A stretch of DNA of 64,000 nt from Dirofilaria immitis (GCA_024305405.1 JAKNDB010000088.1:558001-622000); one strand, 5' to 3'; shown: positions 40,022 to 53,600, numbered from the stretch's first letter. Numbers and translations are program-made. The notes: generated by a model not told the origin, from the sequence alone.

Positions 40022-41503
40022 TTTAACAGTTAATTTAAATATTTATGATGTATTTTAAGCTATTTTCATTCTTACATAATACGGCAATAGTTTGAAGAGG
40101 ATTTTTATATTTGTTAGCTGAGTAATTTACGCCTGCAATATAATTGTCAATTTTGTCGATTTGTACTGTTAGATTGCTATTATTTATCATATTGTTCACT
40201 TTCTGCCGATCTTCTAAAAAAAACTGTTATTTTTCGCTTTGAAGTATTTTTATTTGTATTCACTTTTCCATTGATGATGTTTTATTTATTGTTATTAGTA
40301 TATATTAATTGTTGATTGTTCAGAATCAATTTTTCTTCCATTTTTTTTCTTCTATTCATTTTTGTTTCCTCATTATTTGTTAATCAAAAAAATGATCGCA
40401 TAGTATTACAGTTAATTATCATTATATAAATTCCATAAAAATTTTAGTATATATTATATCATATTTAATATAATATTATTATTATCCTATCTTATTTAAT
40501 ATAATACTTTTCTCCAGGAAAGTCTTGCATTGAAATTGTAACTTATTTATGTGAATTTTAGCGTAATATTGATGTTCTACTATGCTTTATACATCAACGC
40601 ATAGTTAATTCTTGACATAAATTTGACATTAGTTGTAGGTGTAAACGTATTTGAGATTTAATGTTAAAATTTTCATTAAGTTTTAAAGTGTTCATTGAAA
40701 CTAATTCATTTAGGTGACTATATGCGCTGTATTCTTTTCAACTTATATAGAGTATATTTTTATGAATCATATCCTGTTGAGATTTTTTTCCATAAATGTA
40801 TAGTCCAATTTTTTCTTTTTTTTAACCAACCCAAGATTACATCTCTTGCAAAGTCAACATTCAATTTTTTGCGCTATTTGGTTAATTACTTTTAGGGCAA
40901 CACAGTGCTCATCTCGCCATTTTATGACCAACACTGAATTCTAATTTCTTATTCTTTTCTGCTTTTGTGTGAGCTTGCTTTTCATTTATTTATTTTATAT
41001 TCTTGCCAATTAAAGTTTTTAATTGCTATTGTTTTAAACAATGAGAATAAACTTTTCTTTTCTCTCTTTAGCTTTTCCATTTGAAATATGTTTTAACTTT
41101 TTGGTTATATTGAACCAAATTGATATAAAACATCGAATAATCGCAAACTTTTCTACCAGGGAAAATAATCTTATTACCTCCCAAACTATTTTATCTATAT
41201 CAAAAAGTAGTATGCGTACACATGCACGCAGTATATGGCCCTAGAATAAATTAAGATGGGATGATATTTTATATTTTCATGCAACTGTTAAATATCTGAT
41301 TGCATTTATCAAATTGTATTTATACTGAGAATTGTGCCATCTTGATAGGCTAAGTTTAGATTTCTTTTTTTTAATCTAGGATTTTATTATTTTTTTTTTT
41401 TTGATTAATTTATCTTTGTTTATTATTTTCATTTTCTGTTCTCTCAATGAAATAGAATTTGGTGATATAAATACTGGAAGTATTCAGTTTTGTTACTTTT
41501 CAG
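40022..41503. other. 1.5 kb between dpy-11 and ubh-1
   Basis: No supported gene. The open frame at 41041-41244 has no acceptor, donor or family features. The same-strand spacing is longer than a typical nematode intercistronic region. Confidence 0.6.
41502..41503 (+). promoter_or_regulatory. Likely trans-splice acceptor of ubh-1
   Basis: TTACTTTTCAG ends at 41503, followed by AATTGAATACA and the ATG at 41515. Good match to the nematode 3' splice consensus. Confidence 0.55.
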
Positions 41504-41514
41504 AATTGAATACA

Positions 41515-43306
41515 ATGCCTAATCCTGTTCAGTGGCTTCCACTTGAATCCAATCCGGAAGTGATAACAAATGTGAGGATTTAATACTTCAAAAGCTAACG
41601 ATTATCGATTTTTTTCTTCAATGTTTCATATCTTATAATAGCCAGACATTCTTGGAATATCATTTAGGCTATATTCGAAAGATATTGTATTTTTGTTGAA
41701 ATATTAAGTATATAGTGGTATCACGCGTAATTTTAATAATTTTCTGTATTGATTTTCTATTTTGCCATTAGAAATAGGCAGAAAAGATTTGAATAGTTGT
41801 GAAAGAAAAAGAGCTCTACATTTACAGGATTATAAGAGAGATGTAGATAGACATTAATAATTTTTTTTTTTATGGATCTGACCATTGAACATAGTAGAGC
41901 TGTAGTGATTTTGATGAGAATATTTAGTGTATATAGAAAATATTTCTTTTATAAACACATTTTTACTTGATAACTCTTGATAATTACGTCATTAAAAAAT
42001 GGAAAATAAATATGATTTAGTGAAAGTAGAATTATGTTCCTTCCATAATTCTTTCGGATTTTAGTTTATGCATAAAATTGGTGTTGAGAAAGGAGTGGAG
42101 TGTGTGGATGTATACGGTTTCGAAGACGATGTATTGGCTTTCATTCCACGACCATGTTATGCCGTTATATTATGTTTCCCGATAGTTGACAAGGTGTTGC
42201 TCCTTGTTTGTAAAATAATTTATGATAATTCGCTATGATGGGCAGATTTGGTCTTCTAGTTACTTTTTTCTGTAGCTATCAGCAGATTTGAATTTCGGTA
42301 CATGGGAACTAAATTTTCCATTCCATCTTTGATTCCATATCTTTATATTTAGTCCTCATATTTTCGATAGAACAGGTTGGAAATAATTCTGTCATTTCTT
42401 CGAAAACTTTTGTATATTTGTAATTTTTAGGTTAATGAAATTATGGGACCTATTTATGAAAAAATGAAGGAGGAGGGAAGTGTGATACCAGATGGTGTCT
42501 TTTTCATGAAACAAAAATATCAAATGCTTGTGGGACTTTTGCATTAATCCATTCACTTGCGAATAATTATAACAAAATTGATCTTGGTTAGTTAATATTA
42601 ATTCATCATAGCGAAAGAAAACCTCCGAAAAAATCTGATTATCTATCAATTTTATTAGTAAATTTGCAGTGCTATTTTGTTTGGGATTTAAATTTTTATT
42701 ATGATCATCTATCAGTTCTTCGAAATTTGATAGTTATATAGATACAATAAGTTTCTTTTTGAAGGAAATGGATCACTGAAACAATGGTTGGATAAAGCAG
42801 TGACTTTGGGTGTTGAAGAGCGATCCGATTCCTTGGCCGAAAACTCAATGCTTGCGGAAGCTCACGATAATTGCGCTCGAGATGGTGAGACTGATTCGAA
42901 CGCAGTTGTTGATCATCATTTCATCTGCTATGTTAATTTCGAGGATAGACTTCTTGAAATCGGTAAATTATTTATTCAATGAAAACAAGAGGACAAGAGT
43001 GTGAATCTTGGAACTAGGTCGCAGAGTTTTATTGGTTTATTGTTTCTGTATAGATGGTTTTTTTTAAATCTTCCAAATAAGTTCAAATAATGTCAAGTCT
43101 TAAGTTTAAAGAGATTTTAGGATTGGAATATGCATAATATTGCAATGAATAAATTTACAGATTCTTCTGCTCCATCTCCCCGTATTTGTGGTTTGACGAG
43201 TGATGCAACATTCCTAGAAGATGTTGGAAATTCATGCAAGACACTAATGAATAAACTGGAGAATGCATCGTTTAGTGCTCTTGCCATCGTTCGTGCTTCC
43301 CACTAA
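41515..43306 (+). CDS. ubh-1: Ubiquitin carboxyl-terminal hydrolase, UCH-L3 type (peptidase C12)
   Basis: Cysteine protease that cleaves small adducts from the C-terminus of ubiquitin. Exons: 41515-41571, 42065-42193, 42431-42586, 42765-42962, 43161-43306; corrected length 228 residues (human UCHL3 230). Landmarks: WLPLESNPEV (N-terminal ubiquitin contact), VDVYGFEDDVLAFIPRP, CFPIVDK, VFFMKQKISNACGTFALIHS with catalytic Cys about 96, DHHFICYV with catalytic His about 166, and LLEID with catalytic Asp about 181. One A is missing from the run at 42513-42517, just before the active-site cysteine; uncorrected, the frame stops at 42545. The LDGRKPxP loop of vertebrate enzymes is replaced by IDSSAPSPRICG. 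The start lies twelve bases after a TTTTCAG acceptor. It is 1.5 kb downstream of dpy-11 on the same strand. Confidence 0.92.
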
Positions 43307-43484
43307 TGATATTCGATATTGTTCGATCTCGTGTATTCTATCTATAAGCTTATTGTTGCTCGCTTGATTCTGTTAATTTATATTTCTTTCATACATATTT
43401 AACAGCTGCATTATGAACCGATTATATTTTATTTTTTCATTGCGTTGCTTACTTGTCATTCTTGCTAAAATATTGCTAAGAATC

Positions 43485-43490
43485 AATAAA
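43485..43490 (+). terminator. Candidate poly(A) signal of ubh-1
   Basis: AATAAA about 180 bases after the ubh-1 stop codon. AATAAA is frequent by chance in DNA this AT-rich, so position is the only support. Confidence 0.3.
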
Positions 43491-45319
43491 TGTTATTTAT
43501 CGCAAAATGCTGATTGTTCTATTACATAGTAATATGCACTTAATACGAAAGATCTGTTGATAAGAAGCATGATATTGCATGATTGATATACATGAAGTTT
43601 ATGGTTAAACAAGATACTGTCACTTATATCGAAAATCAATTAATTATGGATCTATCAAGTTTAATTGGTTGAAATGATGATTATTTTACAAGTTTGGCAA
43701 ATATCAAAAAGTTCAGTATTTAATAAATTTTACTAACATATCTGAATTTGTACTAATTTAATACTTTTTTCAGTAAATAATTCTTTGAAGCTAAATTAAT
43801 TACTTTTATTTATTTCTTTCTTACTCAGTTAATTCATGAAAAAATGATTTTAGAAAGTGGGTGTTACATCTAAACTTAATAAAGCATTAAGTAATATCTC
43901 TTGTGATCACTGATAATGATAGTCATTATCATTATGATAATGATAGGAAAAAAAAGACAAGATTATTTGTTTACAATAAGTAAATGCATGAGATAATTTG
44001 AAAGTAATCGTTTATAAATTTTAGTTTTTAATTCTATTCGATTTTTTTATTTTTATGTTTATTTTTGTAAAATATTTTTAGTTTTGTTTTTTCGCTTTTC
44101 CCTTTGAGATATTAAAAATTAAAAATAAAATTCGTTAAAAATTATTTAATTAGAAATTATTAATCCGTTAATTAATTAATATGAACAATGCCTTTATCAT
44201 ATATATTATTGGAATTTTAGCTCATCAAATTATATATTTTCATCGATATCTATTCATGGTTGTTATATTTTAAATATCTTAAAATAATTATATTTTTCAA
44301 ATTAAATTAAATTGAATTGAATTATTTATTCGATTGATTGATATCGGATCGAAAATACTTTTAAAATTAATTCAAAATATCATAAAATATATGATTTTGA
44401 ATATGTTCATATTTAATTTTTAATTTTTCAATATAATTTTGAAGCATACAATTTCAATTAATTCGATATATTTAATTTTGCTTACACTTTATATAATTTT
44501 TAATTTCTTTTTATTCATTTTATAAATTGGGTCAATTAAATTACTGAATAGTTAATTAGTGATCAGAAAACCAATCACTCAATCAATCAATCAATCAATG
44601 AGTTGATTAATTCATTGATCAATGATTCATTCATTAATTTATCCATCCAACAAATTAATTTATGAATTAATGAGTAATTTCATGCATTTCTAACATTTTA
44701 TTCTCTCAATAATTTACTATAAAATATTGAAGAAAAAGAAAAATTGATAAAGAATATCGGACAATAACGAGAAACGAGATTATTTATCTCTCTATCAATT
44801 CTCGATCACATCAAGAAATATATAGATAAATTAAGTTTTTGAAAACAAAAGAAAGAAAAACGACAAGATTTGAAAGAGACCTTGAGAGAAATGAGAAATT
44901 AACAGAAGGAGGAAAAGAAAATTGGTTAAGAAAAAGAAAAAATTTTCGCAGGTAAAATTTAAAAAGGTAAGAAAAAGACAATGAAACAGATCAAAGATTG
45001 ATAATTATTCAATGAACGAACGATACCAATTCTTTTTTCATTTTTAAAATTTGTCTTCTCGATGAAATGAATTTACTAATTCCTTTTTTTTTAAATTTTT
45101 TTCTCTTTACTTTTTATCATAATTATTTCTTTCATTTTTATATTTCATTTTTGTTTTTTGTCTTTTTCTCTTTTTTTTTTTTTTTTTTGTTATACATTTT
45201 TAGTTTTATGAAATAATTAATATTAATTTTTGACAACGAATAAAACTATTAATCGATCATTTGGTGAAAAAGAAATGAATAAAAAAAAAACAATTTGTTT
45301 ATTTGATTAGTATTATTAT

Positions 45320-46000
45320 TATCTCTTTGTTTTAATTAATTAATTAATTCATTTACTAAATTAATTAATTAATTTATCGATTTAACTAATTAGCACAGCT
45401 TATTCATTTGACCACTATTGTCTTTTTGCTTAATTAATTAATTAATTAGAACTTCCTTGTTTAATTAATTAATTAGCAAAACTTGTTCACTTGACTAGTA
45501 TTATTATCTTTTGTTCAATTAATTAATTAGAATTCCTTTGTTTAATTAATTAATTAATTAATTCATTTGCTGAATTAATTAATTGTCACAGCTTATTCAT
45601 TTGGCCACTATTGCCTTCTTGTTTAATTAATTGATTAGAATTTTTTTGTTTAATTAATTAATTTATCGAATTAATTAATTAATTTCTTTGACCCAACTCC
45701 AGCTTATTCATTTGACCACTATTATCTTTTTGTTTAATTAATTAATTAGGATTTTTTGTTTAATTAATTAGTTAGCACAACTTGCTCATTTGATTAACAT
45801 AGCTTATTTTTGCTTAATTAATTAATTAATCAACTCGATTACTAAATTAATTAATTAGCACAGCTTATTCATTTGACCAGTATTGTCTTTTATTTAATTA
45901 ATTAATTGGAACTTCCTTGTTTAATTAATTAATTAGCTATCAACTTGTTCATTTGATTAGTATTATTATCTTTTGTTTAATTAGTTCAATTTATTGAATT
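45320..46000. repeat. Compound minisatellite built on TTAATTAATTAATTAG
   Basis: Units of roughly 100 bases alternate a TTAATTAATTAATTAG palindromic core with CACAGCTTATTCATTTGACC, ACTATTGTCTTTTTGTT and GAACTTCCTTGTT. About six degenerate units are visible. Confidence 0.8.
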
Positions 46001-46482
46001 AAACAACTAGCAATGGAAGATAAAATGATCATGATTATTTTCGTAATAAATAAACAATTCCTATGTCAATATAAACATATTACCTTTAAATTTGTTATCA
46101 TAAAAATAATAAATAAACGAATAATTAATTTAATTTTAATAATAATATTATATTAAAAAAAAAATATGCCCAATTAAAATAAGTTTAATTTAAAAAAAAT
46201 AATAACCAAAATTATTGCAAAAGAAAATTAAATTATTCGATATTTAATAATTAATTAATTTGTTGTTGTTGTTGTTGTTGTTTCTTTTTTAATAAATTAA
46301 TTTACTTTTTTTTGCCATCTATCAATATAGTTGTTGATTTTTTTCTCATCTATTAATATGATAAAATAAACAAACAATAAATGTTCAATTTTTTTTGTTC
46401 AAATAAATAAATAAATAATAAATGAAAATATTTCAAAATTTTAATTAATTATTTTGAATATATTTTTTTAATTAAAAAAAGG

Positions 46483-46816
46483 ATGAAACTTCGTAATTCA
46501 CTTATTAATATGTTGGGTGAATTTGTTGGCCTTCATAAAACACCTGATTTCAAATTAAATGCTCAATCATCACAAGCAATTGTTGAAGCTGTTGCTGCAG
46601 AATCACGACGTTATTCGTTATCAATGAATTATTCATCATCTCATAATACTGTTCATTTTTTTTTTTTAAAAATAAAGTTTAAATTATACCAAAAAAACAA
46701 AATTAAATATTTTGATTTAAGCATAAAAATTTAGTATAAATTATTAAGATGAATATATTGTTATTATCATTATCAGTATCATTATCATTATTAGTATCAT
46801 TGTTATTATTATTATC

Positions 46817-46903
<87 letters not shown>

Positions 46904-46910
46904 GTTATTA

Positions 46911-46972
<62 letters not shown>

Positions 46973-48741
46973 GTTATTAATGTTATTATTATTATTATTA
47001 TATTATTATATTATTATTATTATTATCATTATTTATAGTAATTTTTATTACTATTTTACTATTATAATTATTGCTACTATTATTATTTATCATTATAACA
47101 CTATTAAATTTTCATATTATTTTTATCATGTTAATTATTATCAGGAATCTATGACACATCAACGATCATTATCAACAAATAGCACTCATGAATTGTATGA
47201 AGATAAAGTGTTAAATATGGATCCATCATATCGACGACTTTCGGAGCCAACATCTTTACCGTCATTTACGCCACCAAGACAACGTCATATTGAGCAACGA
47301 TTACTCATACATTCTCGTTAGTTGATTTTATATTCATTAAATTTTCTAAACTTTAATATACTACGATTATCATTAAATATTACTGTAATTATATAAACTT
47401 CGCATCTATCGTAATCATCAAAATTACCATATCAATGTAAAATAATTATTAAAATTTATGCAATAATCAATTTTATTAAGTTATATTTTCATACATTATA
47501 GAAATAGTTAAATTATGATTGAAAAAAAATCCAAAATACCGTAACAGTTATACATTTGATATACCGTAACAGCTATACATTTGATCCAAAAGAAAATGTC
47601 AAATAAATAATATCAAATGATAAGATCGTAATTCCTTGTCTTTTAAAAAAAAAAAAAAGCTAATCGAAAAATTATTTCTCTAATGTATGAAATTTTAAAA
47701 TAACTAAATGTAACATAAATTTAATTTCATTAATAATTTCAATTCAATAAATTTTTTAAATTAATCTCATTCTATCTCGCTTAGTAAATAATTAATATGA
47801 AAAATTTTCAAATTTTTTCATAAATTTTTTTCTTTTTTAAAATAAAAAAGAACAAACATTTAAAAATTATCAACAATTTGATAATAACTATTTTAACAAT
47901 TTTTGCTAATTATTTTTTTATATATTGAAAAGAAATGAAATGAAAGAAAGAATAAATTTCATAATATTAACTATCATATAAATTATCACTAGTTAAATTT
48001 TCCCTTCCTTTCTTTCTTTCTCTCTCTCTTTCTCTTTTTCTTTCTCGTTTTCTTTTTTTGATAAACATATTTTGACAGTGATTTAATAATATCATTACCA
48101 TATGTCTTCTATCTTTTTTTTTTGTTTCATTTAAAATGATAGATGTTTGAAAAGGCATTTGTTAAAAATTAATGTTTTAATTTCTTAACGATTTTTACTT
48201 CGCTTCCGTATTTTCTGTTAAAAAAAAAAGAAAAGTGAAAATTTTGATTGTGACAATAAATTTTTCTTAATTCATTCTAAAACTTCCTCTTTCCTACTTT
48301 ATTATTATTGGTTTAAATTTTGGAAGGGAATTTTTAGTTAGAAATTTCTCCGAAACAAATAAAATCAACCTTATAATTATTAATTATATGAAAGATGAAA
48401 CTTTCTAAATAATCAAAATTTCATATTTCCTTTTTTTAAAGATAAAGAAAAAGCAAAGAAATAGAAAAAAATGTTTCAATTATAGATTTTATTGAAAAAT
48501 CTGTAATTTCAATCAATTAATATTTAGAGCTATCAATGAATATTCAAATATTAAATCATTTCTTAATTAATTGATTAATTTAATTAATCAATTTACAGAG
48601 AAGAAGAAATCACGAAAACAAAGCATATTGAGTAATTTTTTCGGAAGAAATGATAAGAATACAAGCAATACTAATAATGCTAATAATCAACAACAAAAAC
48701 AGCATAATCGACGAGATTCTCAAACATCTACGAGATTCTGA
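46483..48741 (+). CDS. Unrecognised basic, Ser-rich protein of 160 residues
   Basis: Three exons, 46483-46650, 47145-47316 and 48599-48741, join in phase (0, then 1). The product begins MKLRNSLINMLGEFVGLHKT, continues PDFKLNAQSSQAIVEAVAAE and SRRYSLSMNYSSSHNT, then ESMTHQRSLSTNSTHELYED, RRLSEPTSLPSFTPPRQRHI, and ends with KKKSRKQSILSNFFGRND and an Asn/Gln-rich stretch finishing RRDSQTSTRF. No signal peptide or TM segment. Several R-x-x-S sites (RRYSLS, HQRSLS, RRLSEP, RKQSIL) suggest basophilic kinase or 14-3-3 sites (inference). It could be the C-terminal part of a larger protein; I see no convincing upstream exon between 43.3 and 46.5 kb. The acceptor-like AAAAAAAG before the ATG is weak, so the start is uncertain. 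I do not recognise the family. Confidence 0.6.
46756..47060. repeat. (TTA)n microsatellite
   Basis: About 250 bases of TTA repeats with ATC/GTT variants inside the first intron of the 46483-48741 gene. The long poly-Leu open frame that runs into exon 47145 is a repeat artefact. Confidence 0.95.
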
Positions 48742-50374
48742 ATTATCATTCAAACTTACTGCATATAATTCAGATCATTTGAGTTCCGTTCATATAAGTT
48801 TGTAATTTAAAACTGTCAACTCGATACTTTGATAAAATAATATTTTAAGTTTTACTTTATCCATTGATTAGAATAGACTAAAAAAAAAAAGATTTAAAAA
48901 TCAAAGTACCATTAAGTATGTTACGATTAATTAGTTCCCATCATAGCGATACAAACAGTCGTTCAATTTCTTATAACTTTTAATTCTTTAACTGGAATAA
49001 TACAAATATTACTTATCATATAATCAAGAAATAATATCAAAAAGTTGAGTGAATTATGATTTCGCATAAAAATTACCATCTAATAATATCCATTTATAAT
49101 CCATTTATAATATAATTATAAAATAATGTCAGAAATTGAGCAAATATAATGCTGCTCAAAATTATCTTATCATTCGTTATTTTGATTTAATGATAAAAAC
49201 TTTTACATTTACATATATATACATATATGTAGAAATTTTATGGTTAATTTTACAATGAATGTATCTAACGATTAAATCTCTTATCACTTGGGTATGTTTG
49301 TTTTGCTGTAATTATTTTATGGATTTTAATAAAAACTATCTATTCATTGCTTGCATAATTAACAAAATATACCAGTGTTCAATTACTGAATTCTAATAAT
49401 GAGCTGTCTTTTGTGATATCTCATACCGATTACTTATTTTCATATATTGTACCAAACATACAAGTTATCAGCATACGATGCTTCAGATAAATTATCAGTC
49501 TGTGATACTATATAACAATCATTTACAGTGGCTTGTATCGATCATTTACATACGGCACTTCATATCATTTTTCTACGGTATCATTTATCAGCCGTTAACG
49601 ATATCTTATATCACATTTGCATATGACGCTCATATCAGTTATCTGTTCGTAGTTCCACATAGCAGCATTTATCATACCCTTGTCACCTATATATCACGCT
49701 CCATATCAATTAGCTATCTATGGCACTACGTATCAATTGACATTTTCAGTATCCCATATTAGTCATTAATATATTTTTATATCAGTTATCTTTAATACAA
49801 CATCTCATATCAACTACTTATTTGCGCTATCATACATCAGATATTTATGTTATTTTTATCAATTGTGCGTAGCTACGTATCAGTCATCTATATGTGGCAC
49901 CACATCCCAATCATCTATCTACAGTACCAGATCCAGACATCCATCGTCCTCTAATATCATGCAAGCCAACAAAATCAGAATCCAGAAAGATCATTTCAAT
50001 TGGCTGAAATGTCATTTTGATGGCTGAAAATTTTACGGTCGTCTCTAATTGCAACTCTGAGTTCCAATTGAGAAACGAGTCACGAATTCGGATTCTAGGA
50101 TGAATCATAAGGAGGGCGCAAAATTTGATTCAGGCCGAGGAAAAGTTGATTAGGTCTGATGAGATTTTGAATTAATTTATTATTCAGGCTTAGAATATTA
50201 TATTTGAATATGTATTGATCTTACGTATTAAATTAAAATAATTTACTTAAATGAATTATTTAATAAGTAATGTTTTAATTTATATATTAAATTAAAATAG
50301 ATTATTTAAATGGATGAGTTTCAATATTTGAATATCAAATTTTAACCGCTTAACATAACTATTATCATTGATAG
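48742..50374. other. Intergenic stretch before the glycohydrolase gene
   Basis: Holds the array at 49440-49930 and a GC-richer patch (49930-50150) in which AGAATCC (49977-49983) is complemented by GGATTCT (50090-50096). No supported gene. Confidence 0.6.
49440..49930. repeat. Degenerate minisatellite, unit about 25-35 bp
   Basis: CATATCAGTTATCTAT-type blocks alternate with GGCACTA/GGTACC-like blocks: ATACGGCACTTCATATCA, TACGGTATCATTTATCAG, ACGCTCATATCAGTTATCTG, TATGGCACTACGTATCAATT, GTAGCTACGTATCAGTCATC, TGTGGCACCACATCCCAATC. More than ten diverged units. Confidence 0.7.
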
Positions 50375-50564
50375 ATGCAGTATGCAAGAAAAGCTTTGGG
50401 TTGTATGTATGGACAAGTAATTGGTGATTCATTAGGATCTCGTTATGAATTTCAATCAGCTTCAACTGTTCAACAAATGATAATCAATGATTCGGTGCAA
50501 TCTTTTCTACCGATAATTGGTGGTGGACCATTACATTTATTGCCAGGACAGGTTTGTTTTTATC

Positions 50565-50613
<49 letters not shown>

Positions 50614-53600
50614 TTACTATTATTATGTATTATTATCATGTATTATCACAAAAATATTCACTCATACATTTTCTGATACATAACTATTGAATAATTTCAT
50701 CAGGAAAATTTGCAATAATAAGATGTGAATTTCTATTTATTTTCAAATTATTTCTCTTTTGTATTTTTTTCTTTTACTAAAAAAAAAAAGACTGATAAAT
50801 GATAAGAATCGATAAAAATACTTAATTAAGATGTTTGATTTACGAAATTTGTGTTTTTTAATTGAAATTATTTATTTGCTAAAATTTAAAATTATAATAA
50901 ATTTTGAAATATAAGAAAAACATTGATAATGCAAAAATTCGTAAAATTAGTTTAAAATTTTAAAAAAGAAAGTTATGGTTACAGAAGAAAGTGAAAATCT
51001 AATATTATTATAAAATAAAAAAATTCCAAAATTTAAATTTTTTCGAAACTCTTACAATTTCAAAAAAAGAGAAAACTTTAAATATTTTTTGCATAATTAA
51101 AATTCACCGGATGAGAAAGAAATTATAGGAAATGAGTTTGAAAAACTTTGGGAATGATAAATTTCAAATATGAAAATGGAAAAATTTTCCTCAATCTTGT
51201 ATAACTTATAAACTGAAAAACAAATTTAATTTTTGAAAAATGATTGATAAATTTTTCGATAACGGATGATTCTGAAATGGCCCTTTCATTGGCTTCCAGT
51301 TTAATTCGTTGTGGTACTTTTAATCCGGCTGATCTTGCTTGTAGCTATGTATTTTGGAGTCAATCGGAACCACAAGATATTGGAAAGGCTACTCGTAATG
51401 CACTAACTATTGGTATTCAATTTTATTGTATTATTTAATGTTGCATCATATAAAAGTTAGAAATTTATTTTGTAAGTATTTATTGATTAGTTTATTTACT
51501 GAAATTTGGGAATGATAAATTTTAGATTTGATAATTTTTAAAAAATTAGAGATAAAGAATGTAGGAAAATGATAAATGATTAATGAAGAATCTAAGTTGA
51601 AAATGGAAATTTCATTATTATATTGTTTTATAAGAATACTTCAGTTTTTGAAGAATGATCTTTGATATCATTAATTTTATAAATGTCAGCTATTGAGAAA
51701 TTTGTAGGAAGACGATTGTCACCAAATTGGCATTATGAATTGACTGATGTTGAGAAAGAAGCAATACATCAGGAAGTATTAAATAATGTGAAGAATTATA
51801 ATGTTGGCAGTTTAAGTAACGGATGCCTCATGCGAATATCACCTTTAGCTATTTATTCTGTCAACATCATATCCATACCACGGTCAGTTTTGATTTTTCT
51901 GATCTAAATTTTTTACTACTCTCTGAGTATCAATTCATTTGCTTAGTAAAAAAGTAAAAAATTGAAATACAGTCTGTTTTTTTTACATTTCATTTATTAA
52001 TATTTGATAAAAAATTTCTAGAAATTGAAGACATAAATGAGTTAATGAAATTTTTTCTTTTTGATTTGCAAATCTGCAAAAATTTACCTTTCCAGTTAAA
52101 TTAGTAGTATCTCAAGCTATGATTTAATGTTTTGCTTAATGTTTAAAAATTGTTATTTAACTCATCGCTTCCTTGATATCTGTTAATTAATTACTATTTA
52201 TATTCGATTATAAGTCAAATTTGAATATTAAAGGTACTAATAAATAAATCATACTAATTACATTTTAATCGTTTATAATGTATTCTAATTATGTTTGATC
52301 CCTGACATTGTGAAACGTATTTATTTATTTATTTTTGATTTATTTAACGGATAGATTATCATCATATTAAAATTCATTTAGGATAGAAGAAATGGTTCGT
52401 GCAGATTGCTCACTTACACACTATGAAGAAGATACTAAACAAGCCGTATTTTCATATGTTTTGGCGGTACGAGATTTGCTTAATGGAAAAAGCAACAAGG
52501 TTGTTTATTTTGGTAGAATTTATTAGAAAATCTCGAATCTTGAATCATGATATGTACGAAAAATATCATATATGATTATATATATTGCAAAAGTGATTAT
52601 TTTGCCAGAGACCATCTAATGATTTGAAAGACCATGTATTTTTAATTAATCATTATTGATAAATGATAAAAATGCTCCTACTAATTATTATGATTTGTTT
52701 TTTCCGTTCAGTGTTGATAGGCTGTTATAGCATTAGCATCGATTTTGGAGAATGATGAAGCTTAAAATATGATAGGATTTCCATGGGATTATTAATTACT
52801 TAATTACAAACCACTTCATTGAATTATTTGAGCATTTCGATGCATTAGTTTCAATTGATAAGCAGATATTCGTTTAATTTTCTAGAAAAAAATAGAAAAA
52901 AGTTTTATGGTCTTAGAGAATAAGTCACTTCACTTAAAATAATGTATTATAATCTCTAGCCCATGATGCAAAAAATCAAAATTTAAATTTTATAGGAAGC
53001 ATTCGAAACAGCATTAAATGCAACTCAAAGTGCACGTATTCGTGGACACCTATTAACAGCTCAGGAAAAGCCTATTCCTATAAATATTGGCGATCAATTT
53101 GTGGATGGTGATGGAAAAGCAATGGGATATGTTGGAGTTGCATTACAGGTTTATTTGTATTTATAAGAATTATTATTTAATATTCATAAGGTAGGTTATG
53201 TATATCTTACGAAGGAGATTAGTAGAAATAAATCAAGCAATAGGACATTCCGATTTCTTTTTGTAGCAAATTAGAAATAAGTGATAAAGAAAAAAAGTGT
53301 TCCAGAATGCATTTTATGAACTTCTTCATGGTACATCGTTTGCGAAATCACTAACTGACGCAATATCACGTGGAGGTGATACAGATACAAATGCAGCCAT
53401 TGTTGGAGCTTTACTTGGTAAATTTTTTCTTCCTAAAACACATATGATTTAACTCTTACTTCTAGATCGTTTGGACAATATTCTATAAAATTTAAGCAAG
53501 CTTAGAAATTATTATACCAAATATTGATCAGCTATTTGAAAACAAATTATTGCTGTGATTACTTGACTTCGATTTTTACTTGATAACCTTTTATTGTTTT

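Larger units (their letters stand above)
43307..46482. other. Intergenic stretch after ubh-1
   Basis: Contains AT-rich DNA, a polypurine tract near 44830-45000 and the AATTAATT-based array at 45320-46000. A 15-base acceptor/donor-bounded segment (44952-44966) is phase-incompatible with the next gene. No supported gene. Confidence 0.6.

Noticed and set aside
41041..41244. 67-codon frame between dpy-11 and ubh-1
   Set aside because: No acceptor before it, random amino-acid composition for AT-rich DNA, and no recognised motif.
44952..44966. 15-base segment bounded by TTTTCGCAG and GTAAGA
   Set aside because: Only one phase is open and it does not match the phase needed by the exon at 46483.
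46749..47144. Poly-leucine frame continuous with the exon at 47145
   Set aside because: It is the (TTA)n microsatellite; a TATCAG acceptor at 47144 separates it from the real exon and the phase fits splicing from 46650.
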